From Amphritea pacifica (GTDB lineage Bacteria > Pseudomonadota > Gammaproteobacteria > Pseudomonadales > Balneatricaceae), in NCBI RefSeq assembly GCF_016924145.1, contig NZ_JAFFZO010000005.1:1-64000 (forward strand): a stretch of DNA of 64,000 nucleotides, in the 5' to 3' direction. Numbering within the stretch: position 1 is the stretch's first letter; each line of letters starts with the position of its first letter. The notes beneath the pieces are model-generated. The model did no database searches and had not been told where the DNA came from. It saw only the letters and a program-made list of their open reading frames with translations. Below, piece after piece: positions 7,828 to 16,728 of the stretch. Made by a program: the position numbers and the translations under genes.

Positions 7828-10164
7828 ATTATTGCAGCAATCAGTATCCGGATCAGAGGGCAGGTGCAAGGGGTCGGTTTCCGGCCTTTTGTGTATAACC
7901 TTGCCTGTCGTCTTGGCCTGACGGGTACCGTTGCCAACTCTGCTTCAGGGGTGGAAATATTTGCAGAGGGATCGGCCTCTGATCTTCTGTTGTTCCAGCA
8001 GTTGCTTGAGCAGGAACAACCTCCAATGTCGCTGATTGAAACGCTACAGGCGGAACCTGCCGCACCGCAACGGCTTTCCGGTTTTAGTATTGTTGCAAGC
8101 CGCCAGGGTGACCTGCAGGTGGCGGCAACCCCTGATGCTGCCGTCTGCCAGGATTGTTTGTATGAACTGTTTGATGCGGGTGACCGGCGCTATCTTTACC
8201 CCTTTATCAACTGCACTAACTGTGGTCCGCGCTACAGTATTATCCGGGCGCTGCCCTATGATCGTCACCAGACGACCATGTCTGAGTTTAACCTCTGCTC
8301 TGCGTGTAACGCTGAATATTCTGATCCTTCGGATCGTCGTTTTCATGCTCAGCCAAACGCCTGTCCGGTCTGTGGTCCCCACCTGAGTTTTGTTGCGGGG
8401 ACGGGAGAACCTCAGCAGGGGGATCCGCTGACCGCCGCAGTGGAACAGATTCAGCAGGGGATGATTGTTGCCGTTAAAGGGATTGGCGGCTTTCATCTGG
8501 TGTGCGATGCCCGCAACCCGGTGGCCGTTGCTCGACTGCGACAGCGCAAGAGTCGCCCGGTTAAGCCGTTTGCTGTGATGGGGCTGAATCCGCAGTCGCT
8601 GACGTCGATAGTGTCGCTGAATGTCACACGGGAACAACGATTGCAGGCCCAGGATGCGCCGGTGTTGCTCTGTCCTTCCGCGGGTAAGTTGCCTGAGGGC
8701 ATTGCTCCTGGCCTGGCCTGGTGTGGTGTAATGCTGCCCCACACCCCGTTGCACTATCTTCTGTTACACCGCTTATGTGGTAGCCCTGCCGGAACCGACT
8801 GGCTCCGCCAGCCTCAGACTCCACTGCTGGTGATGACCAGCGGTAACCGTAGCGGCAACCCGCTGGTGACCGATAATCAGCAGGCCGTCACTCAGTTGCA
8901 GGGAATCGCTGATGGTTTTCTGCTGCATAACCGGGATATTCATATCCGTTGTGATGACTCAGTGGTGAATGGGTTGTCGGATCAGATGCCGCTGATTCGC
9001 CGGGGCAGGGGGCTGGCTCCTCAGGTGATTCGCTTGCCACAGAGTGGTCCGGCGACCCTGGCAGTTGGCGCCTTTTTCAAGAATACCCTTTGTCTGACGC
9101 AGGGGAACCGGGCCTATGTATCCCAGTATATTGGAGATCTGGATAACCCGGGCTGTTGTCAGTCGCTGGCTCAGATGACCGGGCACCTGACCTCATTATT
9201 GGGGATTAAGCCTGAGCAGGTGGTCTGCGATCTGCATCCCGATTTTTATAGCACCCGGTTTGCCCGGGAGTATGCGCAGCAGAACGATATCCCCTTGCAC
9301 CGGGTTCAGCATCATCATGCGCATATCGCCTCGGTCATGGCCGAACAGAATATCAGTGAAGCAGTGCTGGGGCTGGCACTGGATGGTCTCGGTCTGGGGC
9401 CTGATCAGCAGTTATGGGGGGGGGAATTGCTGCGGGTGGAGGGGCATCGCTATAGCCGCTTAGGGCATCTGCCTCGACTGGCACTGCCCGGTGGTGACCG
9501 TGCATCAAGCGAGCCCTGGCGTTCCGCTGCGGCTGTTTTGCATCGGTTAGGGCGTGGCGATGAGATTTCGGCCCGCTTCTCTCAACCCGCCGCGACCACC
9601 GTTAAACAGATGCTGGATCAGGGCTTTAACTGCCCGCAAAGCAGTAGTGCAGGCCGATTGTTTGATGCGGTCGCATCCCTGTTAGGTATCTGTCATCGCA
9701 ACAGTTTTGAGGCGGATGCGGCGATGCAGCTGGAGGCCAGTGCCTGCCGTTATCTGCAACGCTTTGGCCATCCGCAGCAGGATTTTCTGATCGACTTCAG
9801 TGAGTCCGGCCAGCCAATGCTGAATCGACTGCTACAGTGTATTGCGGATACTGAAGACCCTGAATGGGGTGCCGCACTGTTTCACGGTCAACTGATTGAG
9901 GGGCTGAGTCGCTGGGTTATCGCTCAGAGTCGGATAATGAATATCAGCAGTGTGGTACTGGGGGGCGGCTGTTTCCTTAATCAGATACTGTTACAGGGAC
10001 TCACAGAAAAATTACAGCAGGCGGGGATAACCGTCTATAGTGCAGCAAAATTACCCTGCAATGATGCGGGGATCAGCCTTGGCCAGGCACAGATAGCACA
10101 TGCGCTGGCCCGGCAAAATAACAACGATAAACAACCGGTAAAGGGGTTTTCCCAATGTGTTTAG
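7828..10164 (+). CDS. hypF: HypF carbamoyltransferase for hydrogenase maturation
   Basis: HypF makes the thiocarbamate on HypE that becomes the cyanide ligand of NiFe-hydrogenase. The order is N-terminal acylphosphatase domain ([13 protein letters not shown]), two zinc fingers (CQDC...CTNC, then CSAC...CPVC), a YrdC-like domain, and the C-terminal Kae1-like domain with [12 protein letters not shown]. The first standard start is GTG at 7864, but the conserved strand ISIRIRGQ before it is also encoded. That frame has no ATG, GTG, TTG or CTG back to tandem stops at 7789-7794. A purine-rich AGAGG at 7814-7818 sits well for an ATT at 7828 or 7831, so I placed the start at 7828. The 3' end overlaps hypC by 10 bases. 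Confidence 0.85.
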   Translation: MIAAISIRIRGQVQGVGFRPFVYNLACRLGLTGTVANSASGVEIFAEGSASDLLLFQQLLEQEQPPMSLIETLQAEPAAPQRLSGFSIVASRQGDLQVAATPDAAVCQDCLYELFDAGDRRYLYPFINCTNCGPRYSIIRALPYDRHQTTMSEFNLCSACNAEYSDPSDRRFHAQPNACPVCGPHLSFVAGTGEPQQGDPLTAAVEQIQQGMIVAVKGIGGFHLVCDARNPVAVARLRQRKSRPVKPFAVMGLNPQSLTSIVSLNVTREQRLQAQDAPVLLCPSAGKLPEGIAPGLAWCGVMLPHTPLHYLLLHRLCGSPAGTDWLRQPQTPLLVMTSGNRSGNPLVTDNQQAVTQLQGIADGFLLHNRDIHIRCDDSVVNGLSDQMPLIRRGRGLAPQVIRLPQSGPATLAVGAFFKNTLCLTQGNRAYVSQYIGDLDNPGCCQSLAQMTGHLTSLLGIKPEQVVCDLHPDFYSTRFAREYAQQNDIPLHRVQHHHAHIASVMAEQNISEAVLGLALDGLGLGPDQQLWGGELLRVEGHRYSRLGHLPRLALPGGDRASSEPWRSAAAVLHRLGRGDEISARFSQPAATTVKQMLDQGFNCPQSSSAGRLFDAVASLLGICHRNSFEADAAMQLEASACRYLQRFGHPQQDFLIDFSESGQPMLNRLLQCIADTEDPEWGAALFHGQLIEGLSRWVIAQSRIMNISSVVLGGGCFLNQILLQGLTEKLQQAGITVYSAAKLPCNDAGISLGQAQIAHALARQNNNDKQPVKGFSQCV

Positions 10165-10409
10165 CAATACCCGTAGAGGTGGTTGAAATACTCGATAGTG
10201 ACACCGCGATTGCCGATATCGGAGGCGTTCGCAAACAGATCAATGTGGCGCTGATCGAAGATCTGGCTGTCGGTGATTATGTCATTCTGCATGTGGGCTA
10301 TGCACTGAATAAGATCGATCCGGAAGAGGCCTGTAAAACACTGGAACTGTTCGCCGAACTGGGCGAGTTGCAAACGGCAATCAACGATAATCAGCAGGTG
10401 CTCCCATGA
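10155..10409 (+). CDS. hypC: HypC hydrogenase maturation chaperone
   Basis: A small 84-residue HypC/HybG/HupF protein starting [10 protein letters not shown]. Cys2, exposed after removal of the initiator Met, coordinates the Fe(CN)2CO precursor with HypD and delivers it to the hydrogenase large subunit. The core [15 protein letters not shown] and the [10 protein letters not shown] segment are typical. It overlaps hypF by 10 bases and hypD by 4, so it is tightly coupled in the operon. Confidence 0.95.
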   Translation: MCLAIPVEVVEILDSDTAIADIGGVRKQINVALIEDLAVGDYVILHVGYALNKIDPEEACKTLELFAELGELQTAINDNQQVLP

Positions 10410-11551
10410 AGTATGTCGATGAATACCGGGATGGCAAACTGGCGCGGGAGATCGCCGAACGTATCCGCAGCGAAGCATTGCCGTCGCGGCAGTACAACCT
10501 GATGGAGTTCTGTGGTGGGCATACCCACGCCATTTTCCGCTACGGTATTCCGGATCTGCTGCCGGATAATGTCAACATGGTTCACGGGCCGGGTTGTCCT
10601 GTGTGTGTCCTGCCGATCAGCCGTCTGGACACCGCGATAGAGTTGGCGGTCACCCATAATGTTATTCTCTGTTCCTATGGCGATATGATGCGGGTGCCCG
10701 GTTCGCGCAAGCGTAGCCTGCTGAAAGCGCGGGCAGAGGGGGCCGATGTGCGGATGGTCTATTCCTCTATGGATGCCCTGAAACTGGCACAGGATAATCC
10801 CGATCGGGAGGTGGTGTTCTTTGCCATCGGATTTGAAACCACCACCCCGCCCACAGCACTGGTGATTCATCAGGCGAAAAAGCTGGGAGTGAAGAACTTC
10901 AGTGTGTTCTGTAACCATGTGCTCACCCCGGCAGCGATCAGCAGTATTCTTGATTCCCCTGAAGCGGGAGCGCTGGGGCTGCTAAAACTGGATGGCTTTG
11001 TCGGCCCGGCCCATGTCAGCACTGTGATTGGCAGTCAGCCATATGAGCGTTTTGCTGTCGAATACAGTAAGCCGATTGTCATTGCCGGCTTTGAACCACT
11101 GGATCTGCTGCAGGCGATTCTGATGCTGATCCGTCAGGTGAATGAGGGTCGGGCAGAGGTTGAGAATGAGTTCTCCCGTGCCGTGACACGGCAGGGTAAT
11201 GAGCGCGCTAAACAGATTGTTGATGAAACCTTTGAAGAGCGGGATAGCTTCGAATGGCGAGGTCTGGGTTTTGTCCCCCGTAGCGCGCTGCAGATCAGAG
11301 CAGAGTTTGCCGAGTTTGATGCGGAAAAACGTTTTCCGGTGGAATATCGTAGTTCAGCGGAAAACTCCGCCTGTCTGTGTGGACCTATTTTACACGGGGT
11401 TAAATCACCGCGGGACTGTACGCTGTTTGGCGGGGCCTGTACGCCGGAAAATCCACTGGGCCCCTGTATGGTGTCCAGTGAAGGTGCCTGTGCGGCCTAT
11501 TATAGCTACGGCCGACATCAGGAATCGCTGATCGCTAAAGAGAGCGCCTGA
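10406..11551 (+). CDS. hypD: HypD hydrogenase maturation protein
   Basis: This 381-residue iron-sulfur protein is the scaffold on which Fe(CN)2CO is assembled with HypC and HypE. Conserved segments include [40 protein letters not shown] and [10 protein letters not shown] near the middle. C-terminal cysteines ([30 protein letters not shown]) would ligate the 4Fe-4S cluster. Length and motifs are as expected for a full protein. It overlaps hypC by 4 bases and is followed by a 59-base gap before hypE. Confidence 0.95.
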   Translation: MKYVDEYRDGKLAREIAERIRSEALPSRQYNLMEFCGGHTHAIFRYGIPDLLPDNVNMVHGPGCPVCVLPISRLDTAIELAVTHNVILCSYGDMMRVPGSRKRSLLKARAEGADVRMVYSSMDALKLAQDNPDREVVFFAIGFETTTPPTALVIHQAKKLGVKNFSVFCNHVLTPAAISSILDSPEAGALGLLKLDGFVGPAHVSTVIGSQPYERFAVEYSKPIVIAGFEPLDLLQAILMLIRQVNEGRAEVENEFSRAVTRQGNERAKQIVDETFEERDSFEWRGLGFVPRSALQIRAEFAEFDAEKRFPVEYRSSAENSACLCGPILHGVKSPRDCTLFGGACTPENPLGPCMVSSEGACAAYYSYGRHQESLIAKESA

Positions 11552-11610
11552 GCAAAATGAAATATCGCGACAGTTAATACAAGCGGCCCACAGATAAGGA
11601 TTTATACAGG

Positions 11611-12657
11611 ATGACCAAACGAACTGAATACAGCCATGCGCTGGATCTGCAGAATGGCCGGGTAGAGATGGCCCACGGCAGCGGTGGTAAAGCGATGGCG
11701 CAACTGATTGATGAGCTGTTTCTGCAGGCGTTTTCCAACCCCTGGCTGGAGCAGATGAATGATCAGGCCTGCTTTACCCTGCCGCCGGGGCGGGCTGTAA
11801 TGGCCACCGACAGTCATGTGATTTCGCCGCTGTTTTTCCCCGGTGGTGATATTGGCTCCCTGTCGGTGCACGGGACGGTTAACGATGTGGCGATGTCAGG
11901 GGCGGTACCCAAATACCTCTCTGCAGGTTTCATCCTGGAAGAGGGGTTCCCGCTGGCAGATCTGCAACGGATTGTGCAATCGATGGCCCGCGCAGCAGAA
12001 GACGCCGGTGTCGCCATCGTTACCGGCGATACCAAAGTGGTGGAGCGGGGTAAAGGGGATGGCTGCTTTATCAACACCACAGGTATTGGCGTGGTGGCGG
12101 AACAACTGCATCTCTCCGGTAACCGGGTGCAACCGGGAGATAAGATTCTGCTCTCAGGTACCCTGGGAGATCATGGTGTCGCCATTATGTCACTGCGGGA
12201 AGGGCTGACTTTTGAAACCACCATCGCCTCAGACAGTCAGTCCCTGCATGATCTGGTAGCTGCAATGGTAACTGGAGTACCAGAGATTAACTGTATGCGC
12301 GATCCAACCCGGGGCGGGCTGGCAGCCACCCTGAATGAGATTGCTCAGAGCAGCAATGTCGGAGTTACCATCTATGAAGCGAATATACCGGTCAAACCCC
12401 AGGTCAGTGCCGCCTGTGAATTTCTCGGGCTTGATCCGCTCTATGTGGCTAATGAGGGTAAGCTGGTGGCTTTTTGTCCGGCGGATAAAGCGGAGCAACT
12501 GCTGGCCATTATGCAACAGCACCCGAAAGGTAACGAGGCCGCTATTATTGGTGAAGTGACCGCAGATCCGCTGAAGTTTGTGCAGATGGAAACGGTGTTT
12601 GGTGGACGGCGGATGGTGGATTGGATTTCGGCCGAGCAACTCCCCCGCATCTGCTGA
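11611..12657 (+). CDS. hypE: HypE hydrogenase maturation protein
   Basis: HypE accepts the carbamoyl group from HypF on its C-terminal Cys and dehydrates it with ATP to a thiocyanate. The protein of 348 residues has the N-terminal EMAHGSGGKAMAQLI motif, the AIRS-type ATP-binding motifs (ATDSHVISPLFFPGGDIG, VTGDTKVVERGKGDG) and ends in PRIC, keeping the essential terminal cysteine. The stop codon lies inside the left arm of a long inverted repeat that begins the 104/105-bp array. No hypA, hypB or hydrogenase structural gene follows, so the target enzyme must be encoded elsewhere. Confidence 0.95.
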   Translation: MTKRTEYSHALDLQNGRVEMAHGSGGKAMAQLIDELFLQAFSNPWLEQMNDQACFTLPPGRAVMATDSHVISPLFFPGGDIGSLSVHGTVNDVAMSGAVPKYLSAGFILEEGFPLADLQRIVQSMARAAEDAGVAIVTGDTKVVERGKGDGCFINTTGIGVVAEQLHLSGNRVQPGDKILLSGTLGDHGVAIMSLREGLTFETTIASDSQSLHDLVAAMVTGVPEINCMRDPTRGGLAATLNEIAQSSNVGVTIYEANIPVKPQVSAACEFLGLDPLYVANEGKLVAFCPADKAEQLLAIMQQHPKGNEAAIIGEVTADPLKFVQMETVFGGRRMVDWISAEQLPRIC

Positions 12658-12766
12658 GTCTTCCCATGGAAATGTCATGCTGCGTTTACGCTCGCTCGTG
12701 TAAGAGAGCTACACGTCGCTCGCTAGGCCTTGCCTGACATCTCCATGGAAAGACTCAGTTTTTATT
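12656..12766 (+). terminator. Long hairpin with T tract after hypE (first unit of the array)
   Basis: A 21-base left arm (12656-12676) pairs with 12736-12756 at 19 of 21 positions, enclosing 59 bases, and TTTTT follows at 12759. The left arm overlaps the hypE stop codon. The structure could end hyp transcription, and it could also be a small mobile repeat element. Confidence 0.5.
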
Positions 12767-13511
12767 GGTAGGGGAGCACCATGCTGCGTTTACGTTCGCT
12801 TGTGTAAGAAGAGCTACACGTCGTTCGCTAGGCCTTGCCTGACATTTCCATGGAAAGACTCAGTTTTTATTGGTAGGGGAGCACCATGCTGCGTTTACGC
12901 TCGCTCGTGTAAGAGAGCTACACGTCGCTCGCTAAGCCTTGCCTGACATCTCCATGGAAAGACTCAGTTTTTATTGGTAGGGGAGCACTATGCTGCGTTT
13001 ACGTTCGCTTGTGTAAGAAGAGCTACACGTCGCTCGCTAGGCCTTGCCTGACATCTCCATGGAAAGACTCAGTTTTTATTGGTAGGGGAGCACCATGCTG
13101 CGTTTACGTTCGCTTGTGTAAGAAGAGCTACACGTCGCTCGCTAAGCCTTGCCTGACATCTCCATGGAAAGACTCAGTTTTTATTGGTAGGGGAGCACCA
13201 TGCTGCGTTTACGCTCGCTCGTGTAAGAGAGCTACACGTCGCTCGCTAGGCCTTGCCTGACATCTCCATGGAAAGACTCAGTTTTTATTGGTAGGGGAGC
13301 ACCATGCTGCGTTTACGCTCGCTCGTGTAAGAGAGCTACATGTCGCTCGCTAAGCCTTGCCTGACATCTCCATGGAAAGACTCAGTTTTTATTGGTAGGG
13401 GAGCACCATGCTGCGTTTACGCTCGCTCGTGTAAGAGAGCTACATGTCGCTCGCTAAGCCTTGCCTGACATTCCCATGAAAAGCCTCTGTTTTATTTATC
13501 AGGAATCACCT
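12677..13511. repeat. Tandem array of eight 104/105-bp units
   Basis: Unit starts (ATGCTGCGTTTACG) lie at 12677, 12781, 12886, 12990, 13095, 13200, 13304 and 13408, so lengths alternate between 104 and 105 bases. Units are nearly identical except for two forms. Form A has CGCTCGCTCGTGTAAGAGAG (104 bases; units 1, 3, 6, 7, 8). Form B has TTCGCTTGTGTAAGAAGAG (105 bases; units 2, 4, 5). Each unit has an inner hairpin (CGTGTA/TACACG), a CCATGG, a TTTTTATTGG tract and GGGGAGCACC. The last unit diverges after 13470. The 104/105 mix shifts reading frame between copies, so a protein repeat is unlikely. Confidence 0.9.
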
Positions 13512-13585
13512 TGTTCTTATAAGTCTGATATTCTTGCTAAACTGATGTGTTGTTTAACGGCAGTTATGAATAATGAGGACGTTTG

Positions 13586-13831
13586 ATGAAACTGATCTTA
13601 CTGATGGTTGCGCTGCTTATTATTGGTTTGCTGACCATTCAGCAGATGGCGCCGAAAGCTGATGCGCCTGGTGCATCAACCGATCTCAATTCCACGCATA
13701 CTGTTCCGGACGTTCCCGAACTGCCTACCCGTCCCGATGAAGTTAAACAGTTTGGCAAAGAGATGAGCGATTATATCCAGAGCGAAGCGGCGAAAAGGGC
13801 GGCAGCGTTGGATGAGGCACAGAAGCAATAA
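13586..13831 (+). CDS. Small membrane-anchored protein of unknown function
   Basis: An 81-residue product begins with a hydrophobic helix (KLILLMVALLIIGLLTI) that would serve as a single membrane anchor. A proline-rich linker (VPDVPELPTRP) and a charged helical tail (SDYIQSEAAKRAAALDEAQ) follow. The ATG at 13586 is preceded by GAGGAC at 13575-13580. I do not recognise a family. It stands alone, after the repeat array and before the monooxygenase gene. Confidence 0.7.
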   Translation: MKLILLMVALLIIGLLTIQQMAPKADAPGASTDLNSTHTVPDVPELPTRPDEVKQFGKEMSDYIQSEAAKRAAALDEAQKQ

Positions 13832-13971
13832 TTCCTTCGCCTTTAGTTGTTCCTTTTCCTCGTAGGTTCTCTTATTTGTTGATGACAGTCTTCTTATTTC
13901 TGCAGCATTAGTATGTAATGAGCCTCAAGAGGATGAGCTGGTCTCTGTATTGGCAAAGTTAACATGGATAA

Positions 13972-14268
13972 GTGGGTGAAATAGTGATATCAACGGTCCG
14001 TTTAACAGGTTTTATACGGGTTCCTGAGTCGGATCTTGATGCCGTCATCCGGGAGCTGATGCATCATCAACAACTGACGCTCAGTGAGCCGGGATGCCTT
14101 CGATTCGAGGTGACTCAGTGTCAGACTGACCCCTGTCGCTTCGATGTCTTTGAAGAGTTTTCTGACAGTGACTCGTTTCAGGCACACCAGGCACGAACCC
14201 GATCTTCTTACTGGGCTCAGGTAACAGCAAATGCCGAACGGAACTATCAGGTAGAAACTATCAAGTAA
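13972..14268 (+). CDS. Antibiotic biosynthesis monooxygenase-domain protein
   Basis: A 98-residue protein of the dimeric alpha-beta barrel (ABM/YgiN) type. The order is typical: an early strand TGFIRV, a helix around LDAVIRELMHHQ, EPGCLRFEVTQ, RFDVFEEFSD, then the helix FQAHQARTRSSYWAQV. Such proteins act as quinol monooxygenases or small-molecule binding proteins; the substrate is not predictable. The GTG at 13972 has no clear ribosome binding site, and a second GTG at 13984 is equally possible. Confidence 0.7.
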   Translation: MGEIVISTVRLTGFIRVPESDLDAVIRELMHHQQLTLSEPGCLRFEVTQCQTDPCRFDVFEEFSDSDSFQAHQARTRSSYWAQVTANAERNYQVETIK

Positions 14269-14441
14269 GCACTGTGAAATAATCCTTTAAACGCATTAAA
14301 ACCCGGCAATAGTGGTGCGGTTGTTATCAGATGCTAATCCTGGCTCTGCTAAACTTCCGTTATAGAATGAAATACCGGATGATCTGGTTTCTATGTTGAT
14401 CGGGATAACTAAGTATTAAATAACATCTATAGGTAACGATT

Positions 14442-14915
14442 ATGATTCAAGTGGGTGATAAAATTCCGGCTGTCAGTGTCAGCACTATTTTGGCTGGTGA
14501 AACGTCTGCCGTGAGTACGGATCAGCTTTTTGCTGATAAGAAAGTGGTTTTGTTTGCCTTGCCAGGTGCGTTTACGCCGACCTGCTCTGCATCCCATCTG
14601 CCGGGTTATATCGTTCATGCGGATGATATCTTCAGCAAAGGCGTCGATCTGATCGCCTGTCTTTCGGTGAATGATGCATTTGTTATGAAGGCGTGGGCTG
14701 AAACGCAGAATGCTGAGCAGATTACGATGATTGCGGATGGCGGTGCTGATCTGACTAAGGCGATGGGGCTGGATATGGACAGCGGCTCATTTGGAGGCAT
14801 CCGCTCACGGCGTTACTCAATGATTATTGAAGATGGTGTAGTGACCGCCCTCAATGTCGAGGAGCCAAAAACCTTTGAAGTGAGTAGCGCTGAAGCGATG
14901 CTTGAGCTGCTCTGA
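14442..14915 (+). CDS. Prx5-type peroxiredoxin
   Basis: This 157-residue thiol peroxidase has the Prx5 active-site signature PGAFTPTCSASHLPGY, with the peroxidatic Cys in TPTC. Downstream are CLSVNDAFVMKAW and the C-terminal EEPKTFEVSSAEAML, both typical of the glutaredoxin- or thioredoxin-dependent Prx5 group. It reduces hydrogen peroxide and alkyl hydroperoxides in the cytoplasm. It is full length. Its ATG follows ATAGGTAACG. Confidence 0.9.
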   Translation: MIQVGDKIPAVSVSTILAGETSAVSTDQLFADKKVVLFALPGAFTPTCSASHLPGYIVHADDIFSKGVDLIACLSVNDAFVMKAWAETQNAEQITMIADGGADLTKAMGLDMDSGSFGGIRSRRYSMIIEDGVVTALNVEEPKTFEVSSAEAMLELL

Positions 14916-14958
14916 TACAATCCGTTTCATTTAAGTCAGTGAGTAATGTGGGACACCT

Positions 14959-15360
14959 ATGCAAGATGTAATTGATGCGCTGCGTGATGCGAATATCGAC
15001 GTAGTAACGCCTCTGGAACTGCCGGATTTTGACGATATTGTCGCGGCGGAAGAAGAGATCTGTGTACCGCTTTATCCGGATTTTAAAGAGTTTCTGCTGA
15101 CGGTCAGTGATGTTATCTGCGGTTCTATCGAGCCGGTGACCGTGGCTGACCCTTCTTCGCATACCCATCTGCCTGAAGTCGCTGCGTATGCCTGGTCGAT
15201 CGGTCTGTCCCGCGAGCAAACGCCGATCTGCGCCCATGATGGCGGTTTTTATGCGGTCACCATTGAAGGCTCTGTGGTTTACTGGACGCCGGAGAGTGGT
15301 GAAGTTGAGGAGTGGACCACTGTGTGGGAGTGGGCCAGAGAGGTCTGGTTAGTCAGCTAA
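14959..15360 (+). CDS. SMI1/KNR4-family protein
   Basis: The 133-residue acidic protein has the SMI1/KNR4 (SUKH) layout: LPDFDDIVAAEEEICVPLYP, then DFKEFLLTVSDV, then a pattern of short strands ending SGEVEEWTTVWEWAREVW. SUKH proteins are often immunity proteins of toxin systems, but stand-alone chromosomal members are common and no toxin gene is adjacent. It lies 43 bases after the peroxiredoxin gene, possibly co-transcribed, and is followed by a strong terminator. Confidence 0.7.
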   Translation: MQDVIDALRDANIDVVTPLELPDFDDIVAAEEEICVPLYPDFKEFLLTVSDVICGSIEPVTVADPSSHTHLPEVAAYAWSIGLSREQTPICAHDGGFYAVTIEGSVVYWTPESGEVEEWTTVWEWAREVWLVS

Positions 15361-15374
15361 TGCATCAGATGATT

Positions 15375-15402
15375 AAAACGGCTCAGATGAGCCGTTTTTT
15401 TT
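15375..15402. terminator. Bidirectional intrinsic terminator
   Basis: A 10-bp stem AAAACGGCTC/GAGCCGTTTT with an AGAT loop is followed by T residues on the plus strand and preceded by A residues, so it can serve the SMI1 gene and the convergent MFS gene. Confidence 0.85.
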
Positions 15403-16594
15403 AAGCTGTTCTGAGGGCCAGCTCCCGTTGCTCACCGGCCTTGAGTATCAGAATCATTCCCGCCCCCAACACTGAGATTGCAGCGGCAATATAGAGGGAG
15501 TCAGCATAACTGCCACCCTGGTCGGCGATAATACCGGCGATGGCGGGGGCTCCGATCTGAGCGATACCGTAGAGTAGAGTCAGTCTGCCCATCAGTTTTG
15601 CTGGTTTGGTGGGGTAGAAACGACCCGCCATTGCCAGCACCAGACTAACGATAGCGATAAAACTGCCGCCATAGAGGGCTGCGCTGATGAGTACGACCCA
15701 GAGGGTATCGTTCAGAGCGGGCAGTATGATACCGATAATCTGAATCAGAAAGGCGATCAGCAGGGCATTTAACTCTCCCAGTCGGCGGGCAACTCTGTCC
15801 CACAGAATCACTGCAGGGGTCGCACTCAGACCGACAAAGACCCAGACAATCTGGCCATCACCCTGCAGTGCAGGCTGGGCTTCAACGATTGCCACCAGAA
15901 AAGTGGCGCTGATCACATAGGCATAACCGGCACAAAAATACATGATACCCAGCAGTATAAACCAGCGCCGGCTGGGAGGGGTGTCCTGCAACCGCTGACC
16001 GGCAGTGGTCTGATGGCTGGTATCCGGACGGGGCAACCAGCGCCAGGCGGGAATAGCAATCAGTGACCCCAGCACGCCGACGGCCAGCCACTGTTCTCTC
16101 CAGTCGAGGTGACCGATCATCAGTTCGGCCGCTAAACCGCTGACAATGATGCCCAGTCCGGCTCCGGCATAATGAATACCCAGTTCAGGTCGGTGGCCGT
16201 GACGCAGCAGCCAGTTCATAATCAGCCCGGCACTGATCAGCATGCCACTGGCACTGCTTAGCCCTGAGAAAAATCGCAATACTCCCCAGAGCCAGATATT
16301 ATCCGTTAGCGCCATACCGAGGGTGGTAATCACTGCTGTTATCAGACCTGCACGGTAGAAGGCATCTTTGATTTTCAGGTTACCAACGGTGGCAGCCAGC
16401 AGAGCACCACACATATAGCCGATGTAATTAATGGTGGCCAGATAGCCTCCGCCCAGGTCGCTCAAACCGGCTTCTGCCTGCATCGCGGGTAGCAGGGTGG
16501 TATAACAAAAGCGGGCGATACCGATGGTAAGAATCAGGCCGAGCAGACCGGAGCCCAGTACTTTAAGGTGTTGTCTGTTTGCCGTTGTATCCAT
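15401..16594 (-). CDS. YbfB/YjiJ-family MFS transporter
   Basis: A 397-residue major facilitator with about 12 hydrophobic segments. The N-terminus (LGLILTIGIARFCYTTLLPAMQ) and the following GGGYLATINYIGYMCGALLA are characteristic of the YbfB/YjiJ group (DUF1228). Substrates of this family are mostly unknown. It is divergent from a LysR regulator at 16729, with palindromic boxes between them, so that regulator probably controls it. Confidence 0.85.
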   Translation of the reverse strand: MDTTANRQHLKVLGSGLLGLILTIGIARFCYTTLLPAMQAEAGLSDLGGGYLATINYIGYMCGALLAATVGNLKIKDAFYRAGLITAVITTLGMALTDNIWLWGVLRFFSGLSSASGMLISAGLIMNWLLRHGHRPELGIHYAGAGLGIIVSGLAAELMIGHLDWREQWLAVGVLGSLIAIPAWRWLPRPDTSHQTTAGQRLQDTPPSRRWFILLGIMYFCAGYAYVISATFLVAIVEAQPALQGDGQIVWVFVGLSATPAVILWDRVARRLGELNALLIAFLIQIIGIILPALNDTLWVVLISAALYGGSFIAIVSLVLAMAGRFYPTKPAKLMGRLTLLYGIAQIGAPAIAGIIADQGGSYADSLYIAAAISVLGAGMILILKAGEQRELALRTA

Positions 16595-16664
16595 AGAACT
16601 CAGACTGTCTTTATGTTTATTTGTAAGTGTATGTATTAATATTGTTCGTTACTAATGAATTATT

Positions 16665-16692
16665 AAGAACTTAATGTTCTTCTATAGAGAAC
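16665..16692. promoter_or_regulatory. Overlapping palindromes between MFS and LysR genes
   Basis: AAGAAC-TTAAT-GTTCTT (16665-16681) is a perfect 6-bp inverted repeat. Its right arm also pairs with AGAAC at 16688-16692 to form a second inverted repeat. LysR regulators typically bind two adjacent boxes in such a divergent region. Confidence 0.55.
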
Positions 16693-16728
16693 TATTTGTT
16701 TGGTGATTTTGCATCTGTTAACGGTTGT

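Noticed and set aside
13009-13260. An 83-codon plus-strand reading frame with a repeated sequence inside the array
   Set aside because: Units alternate between 104 and 105 bases, so the frame changes between copies, and the repeat's amino-acid text exists only because two adjacent 105-base units share a frame.
12656-13511. CRISPR array
   Set aside because: Units are contiguous and near-identical over their whole length, with no variable spacers and no cas genes.
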